Positions 31,398 to 41,221 of a DNA stretch of 64,000 nucleotides are shown here, in pieces. The stretch comes from Anomaloglossus baeobatrachus (lineage: Eukaryota; Chordata; Amphibia; Anura; Aromobatidae). The stretch is from NCBI RefSeq assembly GCF_048569485.1, contig NC_134360.1, positions 180,763,536 to 180,827,535 on the forward strand. The letters are read 5' to 3'. Numbering within the stretch: the stretch's first letter is position 1; every line of letters starts with the position of its first letter. Under the pieces are notes generated by a model. That model searched no databases, had not been told where the DNA came from, and saw only the letters and a list, made by a program, of their open reading frames with translations. A program made the translations under genes and the position numbers.

Positions 31398-31990
31398 CAT
31401 ACAGAAAGACATGCATACAGCTCTGCTGCATACATACAGACACACACAGCTCTGCTACATACATACAGACACACACAGCTCTGCTACATACATACAGACA
31501 CACACAGCTCTACTGCATACATACATACACACAGACAGTTCTGCTGCATACATACAGACAGACACACACAGCTCTGCTACATACATACAGGCACACACAC
31601 AGCTCTACTGCATACATACATACAGACACAACTCTGCTGCATACATACAGACAAACACAGCTCTACTGCATACAGACACACACACACAACTCTGCTGCAT
31701 AGACAGACACACACAACTCTGCTGCATAGACAGACGCACACAGCTCTGCTACATACATACAGACAGGCATGCACACAGCTCTGCTGCATACATACATACA
31801 GACACACACACACAGCTCTGCTACATACATGCAGACACACACAGCTCTGCTACATACATACAGACACACACAGCTCTACTGCATACATACGGACACACAC
31901 ACACTGCTCTGCTGCATACATACAGAAAGACACACACAGCTCTGCTACATACATACACACACACAGCTCTACTGCATACTCATTTCTCAG
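31398..31990. repeat. CAGCTCTGCTGCATACATA minisatellite, middle part
   Basis: About 20 imperfect units of roughly 29 bp, of the form CATACATACAGACACACACA plus GCTCTGCTG or GCTCTGCTA. Short starts of the same array are at 29690-29741, and it resumes at 33890. The (CA)n core keeps many frames open and yields Thr/His/Tyr-rich or Cys/Val-rich spurious readings on the two strands. Confidence 0.92.
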
Positions 31991-32170
31991 TGTCTAAGGG
32001 CTTGCTTGCCTGAAACATGTTGAGACTATAATTCAACCATAATGTTTTTAAAAATTTGCTGAATATAGAGTAAGATTTTAATTATGGGACTCGCCACTTT
32101 ATCCTTTTTCATGAGAAGCTTCGGAGTCTAAGCTGTGGCTGGAGACCCAGACAAACACGTGAGGCACGGT

Positions 32171-32224
<54 letters not shown>

Positions 32225-32236
32225 CTACTGCATATA
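31991..32236. repeat. Short spacer and (TA)n microsatellite
   Basis: Unassigned sequence with a TA dinucleotide run at about 32171-32221 directly before the left end of the second Tc1 element. Confidence 0.75.
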
Positions 32237-33889
32237 TACAGTCATATGAAAAAGTTTGGGCACCCCTATTAATGTTAACCTTTTTTCTTTATAACAGTTT
32301 GGGTTTTTGCAACAGCTATTTCAGTTTCATATATCTAATAACTGATGGACTGAGTAATATTTCTGGATTGAAATGAGGGTTTATTGTACTAACAGAAAAT
32401 GTGCAATCAGCATTTAAACAAAATTTTACCGGTGCAAAAGTATGGGCACCTCAACATAAAAGTGACATTAATATTTTGTAGATCCTCCTTTTGCAAAAAT
32501 ACCAGCCTCTAGTCGCTTCCTGTAGCTTTTAATGAGTTCCTGGATCCTGGATGAAGGTATATTTGACCATTCCTGTTTACAAAACAATTCCAGTTCAGTT
32601 AAGTTTGATGGTCGCCGAGCATGGACAGCCGCTTCAAATCATCCCACAGATGTTCAATGATATTCAGGTCTGGGGACTGGGATGGCCATTCCAGAACATT
32701 GTATTTGTTCCTCTGCATGAATGCCTGAGTAGATTTGGAGCGGTGTTGTGGATCATTGTCTTGGTGAAATATCCATCCCCTGCGTAACTTCAACTTCGTC
32801 ACTGATTCTTGCACATTATTGTCAAGAATCTGCTGATACTGAGTTGAATCCATGCGACCCTCAACTTTAACAAGATTCCCGATGCCGGCATTGGCCACAC
32901 AGCCCCAAAGCATGATGGAATCTCCACCATATTTTACTGTGGGTAGCAAGTGCTTTTCTTGGAATGCTGTGTTTTTTTGCCTCCATGCATAACGCCTTTT
33001 TGTATGACCAAACAACTCAATCTTTGTTTCATCAGTCCACAGGACCTTCTTCCAAAATGTAACTGGCTTGTCCAAATGTGCTTTTGCATACCTCAGGCGA
33101 CTCTGTTTGTGGCGTGCTTGCAGAAACGGCTTCTTTCGCATCACTCTCCCATACAGCTTCTCTTTGTGCAATGTGTGCTGTATTGTTTACCGATGCACAT
33201 TGACACCATCTGCAGCAAGATGATGCTGCAGGTCTTTGGAGGTGGTCTGTGGACTGTCCTTGACTGTTCTCACCATTCTTCTTCTTTGCCTTTCTGATAT
33301 TTTTCTTGGCCTGCCACTTCTGGGCTTAACAAGAACTGTACCTGTGTTCTTCAATTTCCTTACTATGTTCCTCACAGTGGAAACTGACAGTTTAAATCTC
33401 TTAGACAACTTTTTGTATCCTTCCCCTGATCAACTACGTTGAATAATCTTTGTTTTCAGATCATTTGAGAGTTGTTTTGAGGAGCCCATGATGCCACTCT
33501 TTATAGGAGATTCAAATAGGAGAACAACTTGCAAGTGGCCACCTTAAATACCTTTTCTCATGATTGGATACACCTGCCTATGAAGTTCAAAGCTCTATGA
33601 GGTTACAAAACCGATTTAGTGGTTTAGTAAGTCAGTAAAAAGTAGTTAGGAGTGTTCAAATCAAGAAATTGATAAGGGTGCCCATACTTTTGCACCGGTC
33701 AAATTTTGTTTAAATGCGGATTGCACATTTTCTGTTAGTACAATAAACCTCATTTCAATCCAGAATTATTACTCAGTTCATCAGTTATTAGATATATGAA
33801 ACTGAAACAGCTGTTGCAAAAACCCAAATTGTTATAAAGAAAAAAGGTTAACATTAATATGGGTGCCCAAACTTTTTCACATGACTGTA
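32237..33889 (-). mobile_element. Tc1-like DNA transposon with 210-bp inverted repeats
   Basis: The left end TACAGTCATATGAAAAAGTT and right end AACTTTTTCACATGACTGTA begin inverted repeats that run about 215 bp. Each end carries an inner direct copy of GTATGGGCACC or GGTGCCCATAC next to GCACCGGT or ACCGGTGCAA, so this is an IR/DR arrangement. TA flanks both ends. The transposase is on the minus strand and is broken. Like its neighbour, the element sits in the CA-rich minisatellite. Confidence 0.92.
32468..33489 (-). pseudogene. Tc1-like DD34E transposase pseudogene
   Basis: Reading from MGSSKQLSNDLKTKIIQRS, the protein follows a full Tc1 transposase: helix-turn-helix (YKKLSKRFKLSVSTVRNIVR), GRPRK hook, second helix-turn-helix ending GVNVHR, then the catalytic core. 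The core has Asp in KVLWTDETKIELFG, Asp in GWIFHQDNDPQHRS and Glu in SPDLNIIEHLWDDLK, then the C-terminal tail KGGSTKY. Two stops interrupt it (TGA after IIQRS, TAA after GVNVHR). One frame change near 32625 shifts the reading after DLKR, and the family reading resumes as HARRPSNLTELELF. With only three lesions this is a young dead copy. All three catalytic residues are retained. Confidence 0.92.
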
Positions 33890-34515
33890 CATACAGACAC
33901 AACTCTGCTGCATACATACAGACAGACACACACAGCTCTACTGCATACAGACAGACACACACAACTCTGCTGCATAGACAGACACACACAACTCTGCTGC
34001 ATACATACAGACAGACACACACACACAACTCTGCTGCATACTTACAGACACACACAACTCTGCTGCATAGATACAGACAGACACACACACAACTCTGCTG
34101 CATACAGACAGACACATACAACTCTGCTGCATACATACAGACAGACACACACAACTCTGCTGCATACGTACAGACGGACACACACACACAACTCTGCTGC
34201 ATACATACAGACACACACAACTCTGCTGCATACATACAGACAGACACACACACAAATCTGCTGCATACATAGATAGACACACACAACTTTGCTGCATACA
34301 TACAGACACACAACTTTACTGCATACATACAGACACACACAACTTTGCTGCATACATACAGACAGACACATACAACTCTGCTGCATACATACAAACACAC
34401 ACAACTCTGCTGCATACATACAGACACATACAACTCTGCTGCATACATACAGACAGACACACACAACTCTGCTGCATACAGACACACACAACTCTACTGC
34501 ATACATATAGACACA
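33890..34515. repeat. CAACTCTGCTGCATACATA minisatellite, right part
   Basis: Continuation of the 31398-31990 array. Here most units read ACAACTCTGCTGCATACATA plus CAGACACACAC, against ACAGCTCTGCTG in the left part. The two halves have therefore drifted or been homogenised separately. Confidence 0.92.
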
Positions 34516-35044
34516 CACATGGCTCTTGGGGGCCCACACTCGCAGCTCCGAGGGGCCAGCACATACGGCTTCGGGGGGCAAGCACAAACGGTTCCAGGGA
34601 GGACAGGGCATACACCTGGAGGGAGAAGCCCATACAGCTCACTGGGGCCCATAAACCGGGTGGCTGGGAGGGAACATACAGGTCGAGTGGGGGGGAGGGG
34701 TGTAGCACATACCACTCAATCACGGAGGAGAGGGGGCCCACACAGCGCCGGAGGGAAGCACTGTGCTGGGGGTCGCTGGCTGGCACTGCGCCTCCTTCAT
34801 CTGTGGGACTGAGCAGGAAGCCGCACGGTAGCTCCCCCCATAGATGAAGCTCAAACCAGGATGACGCTGCGAACGCTGTGGTTTGCGCGCCTTAAAGGGA
34901 CGGCAGCCACAGTTTCCTGCCGAGGACTGCGGTCCCCAGCCCGAGGGCAGCAGAACTGAAGGCAAGTGGCCAAAATGCCGCCCCCCCTGACACATGCCGC
35001 CCGGGGCGGACCGCCACCTCTGCCCCCCCTTTGCTAAGCCACTG
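34516..35044. other. GC-rich right flank of the hAT-like unit
   Basis: No gene. The sequence repeats GGGGGCCCACAC, AGCACATACGG and GGGCCCATA motifs in a loose array up to about 34760. Non-repetitive GC-rich DNA then runs to the inverted end. Confidence 0.6.
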
Positions 35045-35124
35045 GTGTTGGGCTGTGTGGGAGTCGTGGTGTGTGTGTGTGGCTTCATTTCCCACTGGCC
35101 ATGAATAGTAATGATTGGCTCATG

Positions 35125-35338
35125 AGCACTCCGGGATGCAACTCTCCCACTAACCACTGATGAATGCAGGGGAAGCACATGGCTACTTAAATATTAACAC
35201 TGCTGTGAATGTTAAGTAGCCGCTCATGAATAGTAATGAGCGGCTCGTTAACATTCACAGCTGTGTTAATATTTAAGTAGCCATGTGCTTCCCCTGCATT
35301 TATCGTTGGTTAGTGGGAGAGCTGCGTCCCGGAGTGCT
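35125..35338. repeat. 214-bp near-perfect palindrome (101-bp arms)
   Basis: The left arm 35125-35225 (from AGCACTCCGGGATGCAACTC) is the reverse complement of the right arm 35238-35338 (to GCGTCCCGGAGTGCT) at about 94 of 101 positions. The spacer is only 12 bp. It lies in the tail half of the hairpin-head repeat, outside the hAT-like insertion. Non-coding. Confidence 0.9.
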
Positions 35339-35970
35339 GGGTTCCTAGTGCGCCGCAGCTGCTTCTCCTCCTGTCCCCGTCCCTCTATGTGTCTCTGTGG
35401 CGTGGGGAAGCCCTGCGATGCCGCAACTGCGTCTCCTCTGGTCCTTGTCACTCTGTGTCTCTGGTGTAGTTGGGTCACTGACCTGCGCTATGGGGCCTCC
35501 TGTGGGTCGGGGCTTAGTGTGCTCCGTCGCGTTGGGTGTAGGGCGCTTCCATAGCGGTGTCCCTTGTACCTATCCACTGGCTGCGTCATGGCGTTGTCAG
35601 GGTTTTGGCAAGTGGGCGTGTCCTAATTGAGCGGTTGTCGCTGCTGATTGGGTGTGGGTAGAGTAAAGTGTGTGTGTGTGGGGGATGTGATGCAGGGCTG
35701 CTGCTGATTGGGTGAGATGGAGTGAGGGGTGGGTGTGTGGGAGGGGGTGTTCGGCCTATTGGAGCTGTGTGGGCATGGTTTAAGCATATGATGTCATTTC
35801 TTGGACAGACAAAAAGAGAGACAGAGTAGGGCAATTATATATATAGATGGGGACAGAGCTAACAATCATTTTCTTACCATCAGTATATCTCGGCCTGTAT
35901 GACAGTAAGACCACAATCGGTAATTGGCTCACTACAAGTTCATAAAGGTGTGGATTCGTGTTTGGTCACA
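35339..35970. other. No gene; tail of the hairpin-head repeat and flank
   Basis: GT-rich sequence with two copies of a CTGCTGATTGGGTG motif near 35641 and 35701, ending in TATATATAGAT at about 35848. Short unassigned DNA follows. Confidence 0.4.
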
Positions 35971-36325
35971 CCAAGAGGGGCTGCTGATAAGTCTTTGGCT
36001 TTGTAATCTTTTTTTTAATGTTACATCACATGAAAGCATTGTGTCTAATATATGTTTTCAATATTTTGTGTTTGTTGTGTCGCAGAAATCTTGCTGTACA
36101 AAAAGCTATAGGAGAAAGACAAATGGTCTCAAACGTTTCCCAGTGTTGACTAAATCAGGTTGGTCTATCGATCGGAGAACAAGGACACACACACAGCCAG
36201 TTGTGTCAGTGTGCTAGGCTTGTCTGACCCTCAGATGCCCAAAACACTAGTTTATTACTACCACAAAGAAAGGGGCATGGCTTAATAGAGTACCTTAAAT
36301 GAATATATAGGTTGAAAATAACAAA
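35971..36325 (+). mobile_element. Probable mariner end (left TIR and 5' flank)
   Basis: The segment starting AAGAGGGGCTGCTGATAAGT matches the reverse complement of the mariner right end at 48398 (GAGGGGCTGCCGAGTAGTCT) at 23 of 28 positions counted from GAGGGG, so it is a terminal repeat of the same family. The rest, up to the DIRS element at 36326, is AT-rich with no coding sequence. Whether it belongs to the same insertion as 42862-48398 is not proven. Confidence 0.45.
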
Positions 36326-36490
36326 GAAGGGAATTTTGTTTACTTACCGTAAATTCCTTTTCTTCTAGCTCCAATTGGGAGACCCAGACAATTGGGTGTA
36401 TAGCTACTGCCTCCGGAGGCCACACAAAGTATTACACTTAAAAGTGTAAGGCCCCTCCCCTTCTGGCTATACACCCTCCCGTGGGATCAC
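36326..36490. repeat. DIRS left inverted terminal repeat
   Basis: It starts AGAAGGGAATTTTGTTTACT. From about 36385 it is complementary to 42285-42375, with only small differences. The outermost 50 bp have their partner in the internal complementary region and not at the right end, as in other DIRS elements. Confidence 0.9.
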
Positions 36491-36644
36491 GGGGTCCTCA
36501 GTTTTAGTGCAAAAGCAGGAAGGAGGAAAGCCAATAACAGGTTTAAAGACAAATTCAATCCGAAGAAACATCGGAGAACTGAAACCATTCAACATGAACA
36601 ACATGTGTACCCGAAAAAACCAAAAATCCCTAAGAAAACAGGGC

Positions 36645-36745
36645 GGGTGCTGGGTCTCCCAATTGGAGCTAGAAGAAAAGGAATTTACGGTAAGTAAACA
36701 AAATTCCCTTCTTCTTTGTCGCTCCTAATTGGGAGACCCAGACAA
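36645..36745. repeat. DIRS internal complementary region
   Basis: The first part (CTCCCAATTGGAGCTAGAAG to AAACAAAATTCCCTTCT) is the reverse complement of the left outer end. The adjoining part (TTTGTCGCTCCTAATTGGGA) is the reverse complement of the right outer end. It would template completion of both ends of a circular intermediate. Confidence 0.92.
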
Positions 36746-36817
36746 TTGGGACGTCCAAAAGCAGTCCCTGGGTGGGTAAAAGAATACCTCGTGATAGGGC
36801 CGTCAAACAGCCCTGTC

Positions 36818-37830
36818 CTACAGGTGGGCAACCGCCGCCTGAAGGACTTGTCTACCTAGGCTGGCGTCCGCCGAAGCGTAGGTATGCACCTGATAATGCT
36901 TAGTAAAGGTGTGCAGACTCGACCAGGTAGCCGCCTGGCACACCTGCTGAGCCGTAGCCTGGTGCCGTAATGCCCAGGACGCACCCACGGCTCTGGTAGA
37001 ATGGGCCTTCAGCCCTGAAGGAACCGGAAGCCCCGCAGAACGGTAGGTTTCAAGAATTGGTTCCTTGATCCACCGAGCCAGGGTGGATTTGGAAGCTTGC
37101 GACCCTTTACGCTGACCAGCGACAAGGACAAAGAGTGCATCCGAGCGGCGAAAGGGCGCCGTGCGGGAAATGTAGATCCTGAGTGCTCTGACCAGATCCA
37201 ACAAATGCAAACTTTTCTCAAATTGATGAACTGGATGAGGACACAAGGAAGGTAATGTGACATCCTGATTGAGATGAAAGGGGGATACCACCTTAGGGAG
37301 AAACTCAGGAATCGGACGTAGAACCACCTTGTCCTGGTGAAACACCAGGAAGGGAGATTTGCATGACAGCGCCGCTAGTTCGGACACTCTCCGAAGAGAC
37401 GTGACCGCTACTAGAAAGGCCACTTTCTGTGAAAGACGAGAAAGGGAAACATCCTTCATAGGCTCGAAAGGCGGCTTCTGGAGAGCAATTAGAACCTTGT
37501 TCAGATCCCAGGGCTCTAACGGCCGCTTGTAAGGAGGGACGATATGACAAACTCCTTGCAGGAACGTGCGTACCTGAGTAAGTCGTGCTAGGCGTTTCTG
37601 AAAAAATACAGATAGCGCTGAGACTTGTCCTTTAAGGGAGCTGAGCGACAAACCTTTTTCCAACCCGGATTGCAGGAAGGAAAGAAAAGTAGGCAATGCA
37701 AAAGGCCAGGGAGAAACTCCCTGAGCAGCGCACCAAGATAAGAATATCTTCCACGTCCTGTGGTAGATCTTGGCAGAGGATGGTTTTCTAGCCTGTCTCA
37801 TGGTGGCAATAACCTTTCGAGATAATCCTG
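36818..37830 (-). CDS. DIRS tyrosine recombinase
   Basis: The recombinase inserts the circular DNA copy of the element. It forms the last 330 or so residues of a longer minus-strand reading (36818-39673) whose upstream part overlaps the reverse transcriptase in another frame. Such overlap is usual for DIRS elements, so the long upstream extension need not be protein. An N-terminal SAM-like region (SAKIYHRTWKIFLSWC) is followed by the catalytic domain. The first Arg lies in VTSLRRVSELAAL, His and Arg in LKAHSTRAVGAS, and the nucleophilic Tyr in LHTFTKHYQVHTY, giving the R..H-x-x-R..Y set. It ends QAAVAHL, close to the internal complementary region. A close relative is at 62866-63926. Confidence 0.87.
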
Positions 37831-37836
37831 AAGACG

Positions 37837-39645
37837 CTAGGATCCAGGACTCAATGGCCACACAGTCAGGTTCAGGGCCGCAGAATTCAGATGGAAAAAC
37901 GGCCCTTGAGACAGCAAGTCTGGTCGTTCTGGTAGTGCCCATGGTTGGCCCACCGTGAGGTGCCACAGATCTGGGTACCACGATCTCCTCGGCCAGTCTG
38001 GAGCGACGAGGATGGCGCGGCGGCAGTCGGCCCTGATCTTGCGCAGCACTCTGGGTAACAATGCCAGAGGTGGGAACACATAAGGTAGCCGGAACTGTGA
38101 CCAATCTTGAACTAAGGCGTCTGCCGCCAGAGCTCGGTGATCGTGAGACCGTGCCATGAAAGCCGGGACCTTGTTGTTGTGCCGTGACGCCATCAGGTCG
38201 ACGTCCGGCATCCCCCAGCGGCGACAGATCTCCTGAAACACGTCCGGGTGAAGGGACCATTCCCCTGGGTCCATACCCTGGCGACTGAGGAAGTCTGCTT
38301 CCCAGTTTTCCACGCCTGGGATGTGAACTGCGGATATGGTGGATGCTGTGTCTTCCACCCACGTCAGAATCCGTCGGACTTCCTGGAAGGCTTGCCGACT
38401 GCGTGTTCCACCTTGGTGGTTGATGTACGCTACCGCTGTGGAGTTGTCCGACTGAATTCGGATCTGCTTGCCTTCCAGCCACTGCTGGAAGGCTTGTAGG
38501 GCAAGATACACTGCTCTGATTTCCAGAACATTGATCTGAAGGGTGGACTCTTCCTGAGTCCACGTCCCTTGAGCCCTGTGGTGGAGAAACACTGCTCCCC
38601 ACCCCGATAGACTCGCGTCTGTCGTGACTACCTCCCAGGATGGTGGTAGAAAGGACTTTCCTTTCGACAAAGCGGTGGGAAGAAGCCACCACCGAAGAGA
38701 TTCCTTGGCCGCCTGAGAAAGGGAGACGTCTCTGTCGAGGGACGTCGACTTCCCGTCCCATTGGCGGAGAATGTCCCATTGTAGTGGACGGAGATGAAAC
38801 TGCGCGAAAGGGACTGCTTCCATTGCTGCTAACATCTTCCCTAGGAAGTGCATGAGTCGTCTCAAGGGGTGTGATTGGCCTTGAAGGAGAGATTGCACCC
38901 CTGTCTGTAGTGAACGCTGTTTGTCCAGCGGAAGCTTCACTATCGCTGAGAGAGTATGAAACTCCATGCCAAGATATGTTAGCGATTGGGTCGGGGTTAG
39001 ATTTGACTTTGAAAAGTTGATGATCCACCCGAAACTCTGGAGAGTCTCCAGCGCAATGTTCAGGCTGTGTTGGCATGCCTCTTGAGAGGGTGCCTTGACA
39101 AGTAGATCGTCCAAATACGGGATCACAGAGTGACCTTGAGAGTGCAGGACTGCTACTACTGCTGCCATGACCTTGGTGAAGACCCGTGGGGCTGTCGCCA
39201 GCCCGAAAGGCAGGGCTACGAACTGAAGGTGTTCGTCTCCTATAACGAAGCGTAGGAAACGCTGGTGCTCTGGAGCAATCGGCACGTGGAGATAAGCATC
39301 CTTGATGTCTATTGATGCTAGGAAATCTCCTTGAGACATTGAGGCGATGACGGAGCGAAGGGATTCCATTCGGAACCGCCTGGTTTTTACGTGCTTGTTG
39401 AGCAGTTTTAGATCCAGAACGGGACGGAATGACCCGTCCTTTTTTGGCACCACAAACAAGTTGGAGTAAAAACCGTGACCTTGTTCCTGAAGAGGGACGG
39501 GGGTCACCACTCCTTCCGCTTTTAGAGTGGACACCGCTAGCAGCAGAGCATCGGCTCGGTCGGGAGGTGGAGAAGTTCTGAAGAAGCGAGTTGGAGGACG
39601 AGAGCTGAACTCTATCCTGTACCCGTGAGACAGAATGTCTCTCAC
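37837..39645 (-). CDS. DIRS reverse transcriptase, RNase H and methyltransferase-like region
   Basis: This protein copies the element RNA. Over 602 residues the reverse transcriptase comes first: D113 in ASIDIKDAYLHVPI, then LPFGLATAPRVFTKVM, then YLDD at 177-180. RNase H follows, starting at D343 in TTDASLSGWGAVF, with Glu in INVLEIRAVYLAL and Asp in IQSDNSTAVAYIN. The last 150 residues (MPDVDLMASRHNNKVPAF, AILVAPDWPRRSWYPDLW) match the conserved tail that DIRS elements carry after RNase H, often described as methyltransferase-like. The start is uncertain, because the family often begins this reading further upstream. It overlaps the recombinase-bearing reading. Copy 2 at the window end shares the tail almost unchanged. 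Confidence 0.9.
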   Translation of the reverse strand: MRDILSHGYRIEFSSRPPTRFFRTSPPPDRADALLLAVSTLKAEGVVTPVPLQEQGHGFYSNLFVVPKKDGSFRPVLDLKLLNKHVKTRRFRMESLRSVIASMSQGDFLASIDIKDAYLHVPIAPEHQRFLRFVIGDEHLQFVALPFGLATAPRVFTKVMAAVVAVLHSQGHSVIPYLDDLLVKAPSQEACQHSLNIALETLQSFGWIINFSKSNLTPTQSLTYLGMEFHTLSAIVKLPLDKQRSLQTGVQSLLQGQSHPLRRLMHFLGKMLAAMEAVPFAQFHLRPLQWDILRQWDGKSTSLDRDVSLSQAAKESLRWWLLPTALSKGKSFLPPSWEVVTTDASLSGWGAVFLHHRAQGTWTQEESTLQINVLEIRAVYLALQAFQQWLEGKQIRIQSDNSTAVAYINHQGGTRSRQAFQEVRRILTWVEDTASTISAVHIPGVENWEADFLSRQGMDPGEWSLHPDVFQEICRRWGMPDVDLMASRHNNKVPAFMARSHDHRALAADALVQDWSQFRLPYVFPPLALLPRVLRKIRADCRRAILVAPDWPRRSWYPDLWHLTVGQPWALPERPDLLSQGPFFHLNSAALNLTVWPLSPGS

Positions 39646-39733
39646 CCAACGGTCTGTGACCTGTGGCAGCCAAATGTCGCCAAAGCGGGAGAGCCTGCCA
39701 CCGACCGAGGATGCGGAGAGAGGAGGCCGAAAG

Positions 39734-41221
39734 TCATGAGGAAGCCGCCTTGGTAGCGGGTCTTCCGGCTGTCTTTTTTGGGCGTGACTGAGTCCGCCAA
39801 GAATCTGAGCTCCTCTGATCCTTTTGAGTCCTTTTGGACGAGGAGAATTGGGACCTGCCTGAGCCTCGAAAGGACCGAAACCCCGACTGTCCTCTCCTCT
39901 GTTGGGGTTTGTTTTGTCTGGGCTGAGCTAAGGATGAATCTTTACCCTTGGAGTGTTTAATGATTTCATCCAAGCGCTCACCAAACAGTCGTTCACGAGA
40001 AAATGGCAAACTGGTTAAACACTTTTTGGAAGCAGAATCTGCCTTCCATTCTCTTAACCACAAGGCTCTGCGTAAAACCACGGAGTTGGCGGACGCCACT
40101 GCCGTACGGCTCGTAGAGTCTAGGACAGCATTAATCGCGTAAGACGCAAATGCAGACATTTGAGAGGTTAAGGGTGCCACCTGCGGAGCAGATGTACGTG
40201 TGACCGTGTCAATCTGTGTAAGACCAGCTGAAATAGCTTGGAGTGCCCATACGGCTGCGAATGCAGGAGCAAACGACGCGCCGATAGCCTCATAGATGGA
40301 TTTCAACCAGAGCTCCATCTGTCTGTCAGTGGCATCCTTAAGTGCCGCCCCATCTTCCACTGCAACTAAGGATCTAGCTGCAAGCCTGGAGATTGGAGGA
40401 TCCACCTTGGGACACTGGGTCCAGCCCTTGACCACGTCAGGGGGAAAAGGATAACGTGTATCCTTAAGCCGTTTGGAAAAACGCTTATCCGGATAAGCGT
40501 GGTGTTTCTGGATTGCGTCTCTAAAGTCAGAGTGGTCCAGAAATACACTTAATTTACGCTTGGGATACCTGAAATGGAATTTCTCCTGCTGTGAAGCTGT
40601 CTCCTCCACAGGAGTAGCCGGGGGAGAAATGTCCAACATTTTATTGATGGACGCTATAAGATCATTCACTATGGCGTCACCGTCAGGTGTATCCAAATTG
40701 AGAGCGGTCTCAGGATCAGAATCCTGATCAGCTACCTCCGCCTCATCATACAGAGAGTCCTGCTGGGACCCTGACCAGTGAGATGAAGTCGAGGGCCGCT
40801 CATAGCGAGCTCGTTTAGGCTGTCTGGGACTGTCGTCCATGTCAGAACCATCACCCTGGGATGTAAGTGACACCCCCGGATCCCGGAGCTGTTCCAACTG
40901 AGGGGGACCAGGGAGCAATGAGTTAACAGTGCCCATGGCCTGAGTTACTGGTCTAGACTGCAATGTTTCAAGAATTTTAGTCATAGTCACAGACAATCTG
41001 TCAGCAAAAACTGCAAACTCCGTCCCTGTCACCTGGACAGTATTCACAGGAGGTTCTGCCTGGGTCACCTCCAGCAGAGGCCCCGGCCGAGCAAGTGCCA
41101 CAGGGGCCGAGCACTGCACACAGTGGGGGTCAGTGGAACCTGCCGGTAGAACAGCCCCACATGCGGTACAAGCAGCATAGAAAGCCTGTGCCTTGGCACC
41201 TTTGCTTTTTGCGGTCGACAT
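39734..41221 (-). CDS. DIRS gag-like protein
   Basis: This is the first reading of the element, 495 residues from MSTAKSKGAKAQ to PATKAASS. It lies just inside the right terminal repeat and its leader. The N-terminal part has two CxxC pairs (ACTACGAVLP and DPHCVQCSA), a possible zinc site. A Ser/Pro-rich acidic stretch follows (about 120-200), then a conserved-looking core (KLSVFLDHSDFRDAIQKHHA), and a basic Arg/Gln/Ser-rich end suited to RNA binding. Such Gag proteins of DIRS elements lack the CCHC knuckle, and none is seen here. The role in particle formation is inferred from position and from the family. Confidence 0.8.
   Translation of the reverse strand: MSTAKSKGAKAQAFYAACTACGAVLPAGSTDPHCVQCSAPVALARPGPLLEVTQAEPPVNTVQVTGTEFAVFADRLSVTMTKILETLQSRPVTQAMGTVNSLLPGPPQLEQLRDPGVSLTSQGDGSDMDDSPRQPKRARYERPSTSSHWSGSQQDSLYDEAEVADQDSDPETALNLDTPDGDAIVNDLIASINKMLDISPPATPVEETASQQEKFHFRYPKRKLSVFLDHSDFRDAIQKHHAYPDKRFSKRLKDTRYPFPPDVVKGWTQCPKVDPPISRLAARSLVAVEDGAALKDATDRQMELWLKSIYEAIGASFAPAFAAVWALQAISAGLTQIDTVTRTSAPQVAPLTSQMSAFASYAINAVLDSTSRTAVASANSVVLRRALWLREWKADSASKKCLTSLPFSRERLFGERLDEIIKHSKGKDSSLAQPRQNKPQQRRGQSGFRSFRGSGRSQFSSSKRTQKDQRSSDSWRTQSRPKKTAGRPATKAASS

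Larger units (their letters stand above)
29466..35044. mobile_element. hAT-like transposon with perfect 8-bp target duplication
   Basis: The left end CAGTGGCGTAGCAACTGC and right end TTTGCTAAGCCACTG form a terminal inverted repeat of about 15 bp. The octamer GTGTTGGG stands on both sides (29458-29465 and 35045-35052), the 8-bp duplication expected for hAT. Sub-terminal GCCGCCCGGGACGG and CCGCCCGGGGCGG also correspond. No hAT transposase is visible. The interior is a CA-rich minisatellite split by two Tc1 elements, plus a GC-rich segment at about 34515-35000. It is non-autonomous. Confidence 0.85.
29113..35848 (+). mobile_element. Unnamed hairpin-head repeat, copy 1 (hosts a hAT-like insertion)
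   Basis: The head TACTAGATGGTGGCCCGATT is shared with the copy at 49607 through about 70 bp, ending TGTAGTT.ATGTATGATTTTTG. The tail (GGACAGACA..AGAGACAGAGTAGGGCAA, then TATATATAGAT) resembles that copy's tail CAGACAGACCGAATAAGGCA plus TA repeats. The head folds into a nested hairpin: CTAGA (29114-29118) with TCTAG (29148-29152), and CCCGAT (29125-29130) with ATCGGG (29139-29144). Behind the head the sequence turns GT-rich. No terminal inverted repeat or protein was found. Without the hAT-like insertion (29466-35044) the copy is about 1.15 kb. Confidence 0.6.

Noticed and set aside
31411-34611. Long Thr/His/Tyr-rich and Cys/Val-rich open readings
   Set aside because: Products of the CATACAGACACACACA minisatellite; open in multiple frames on both strands.
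36818-39673. Single 951-residue protein spanning the whole DIRS pol region
   Set aside because: Only the last third shows tyrosine-recombinase motifs. The upstream part overlaps the reverse transcriptase in another frame and may be open by chance.
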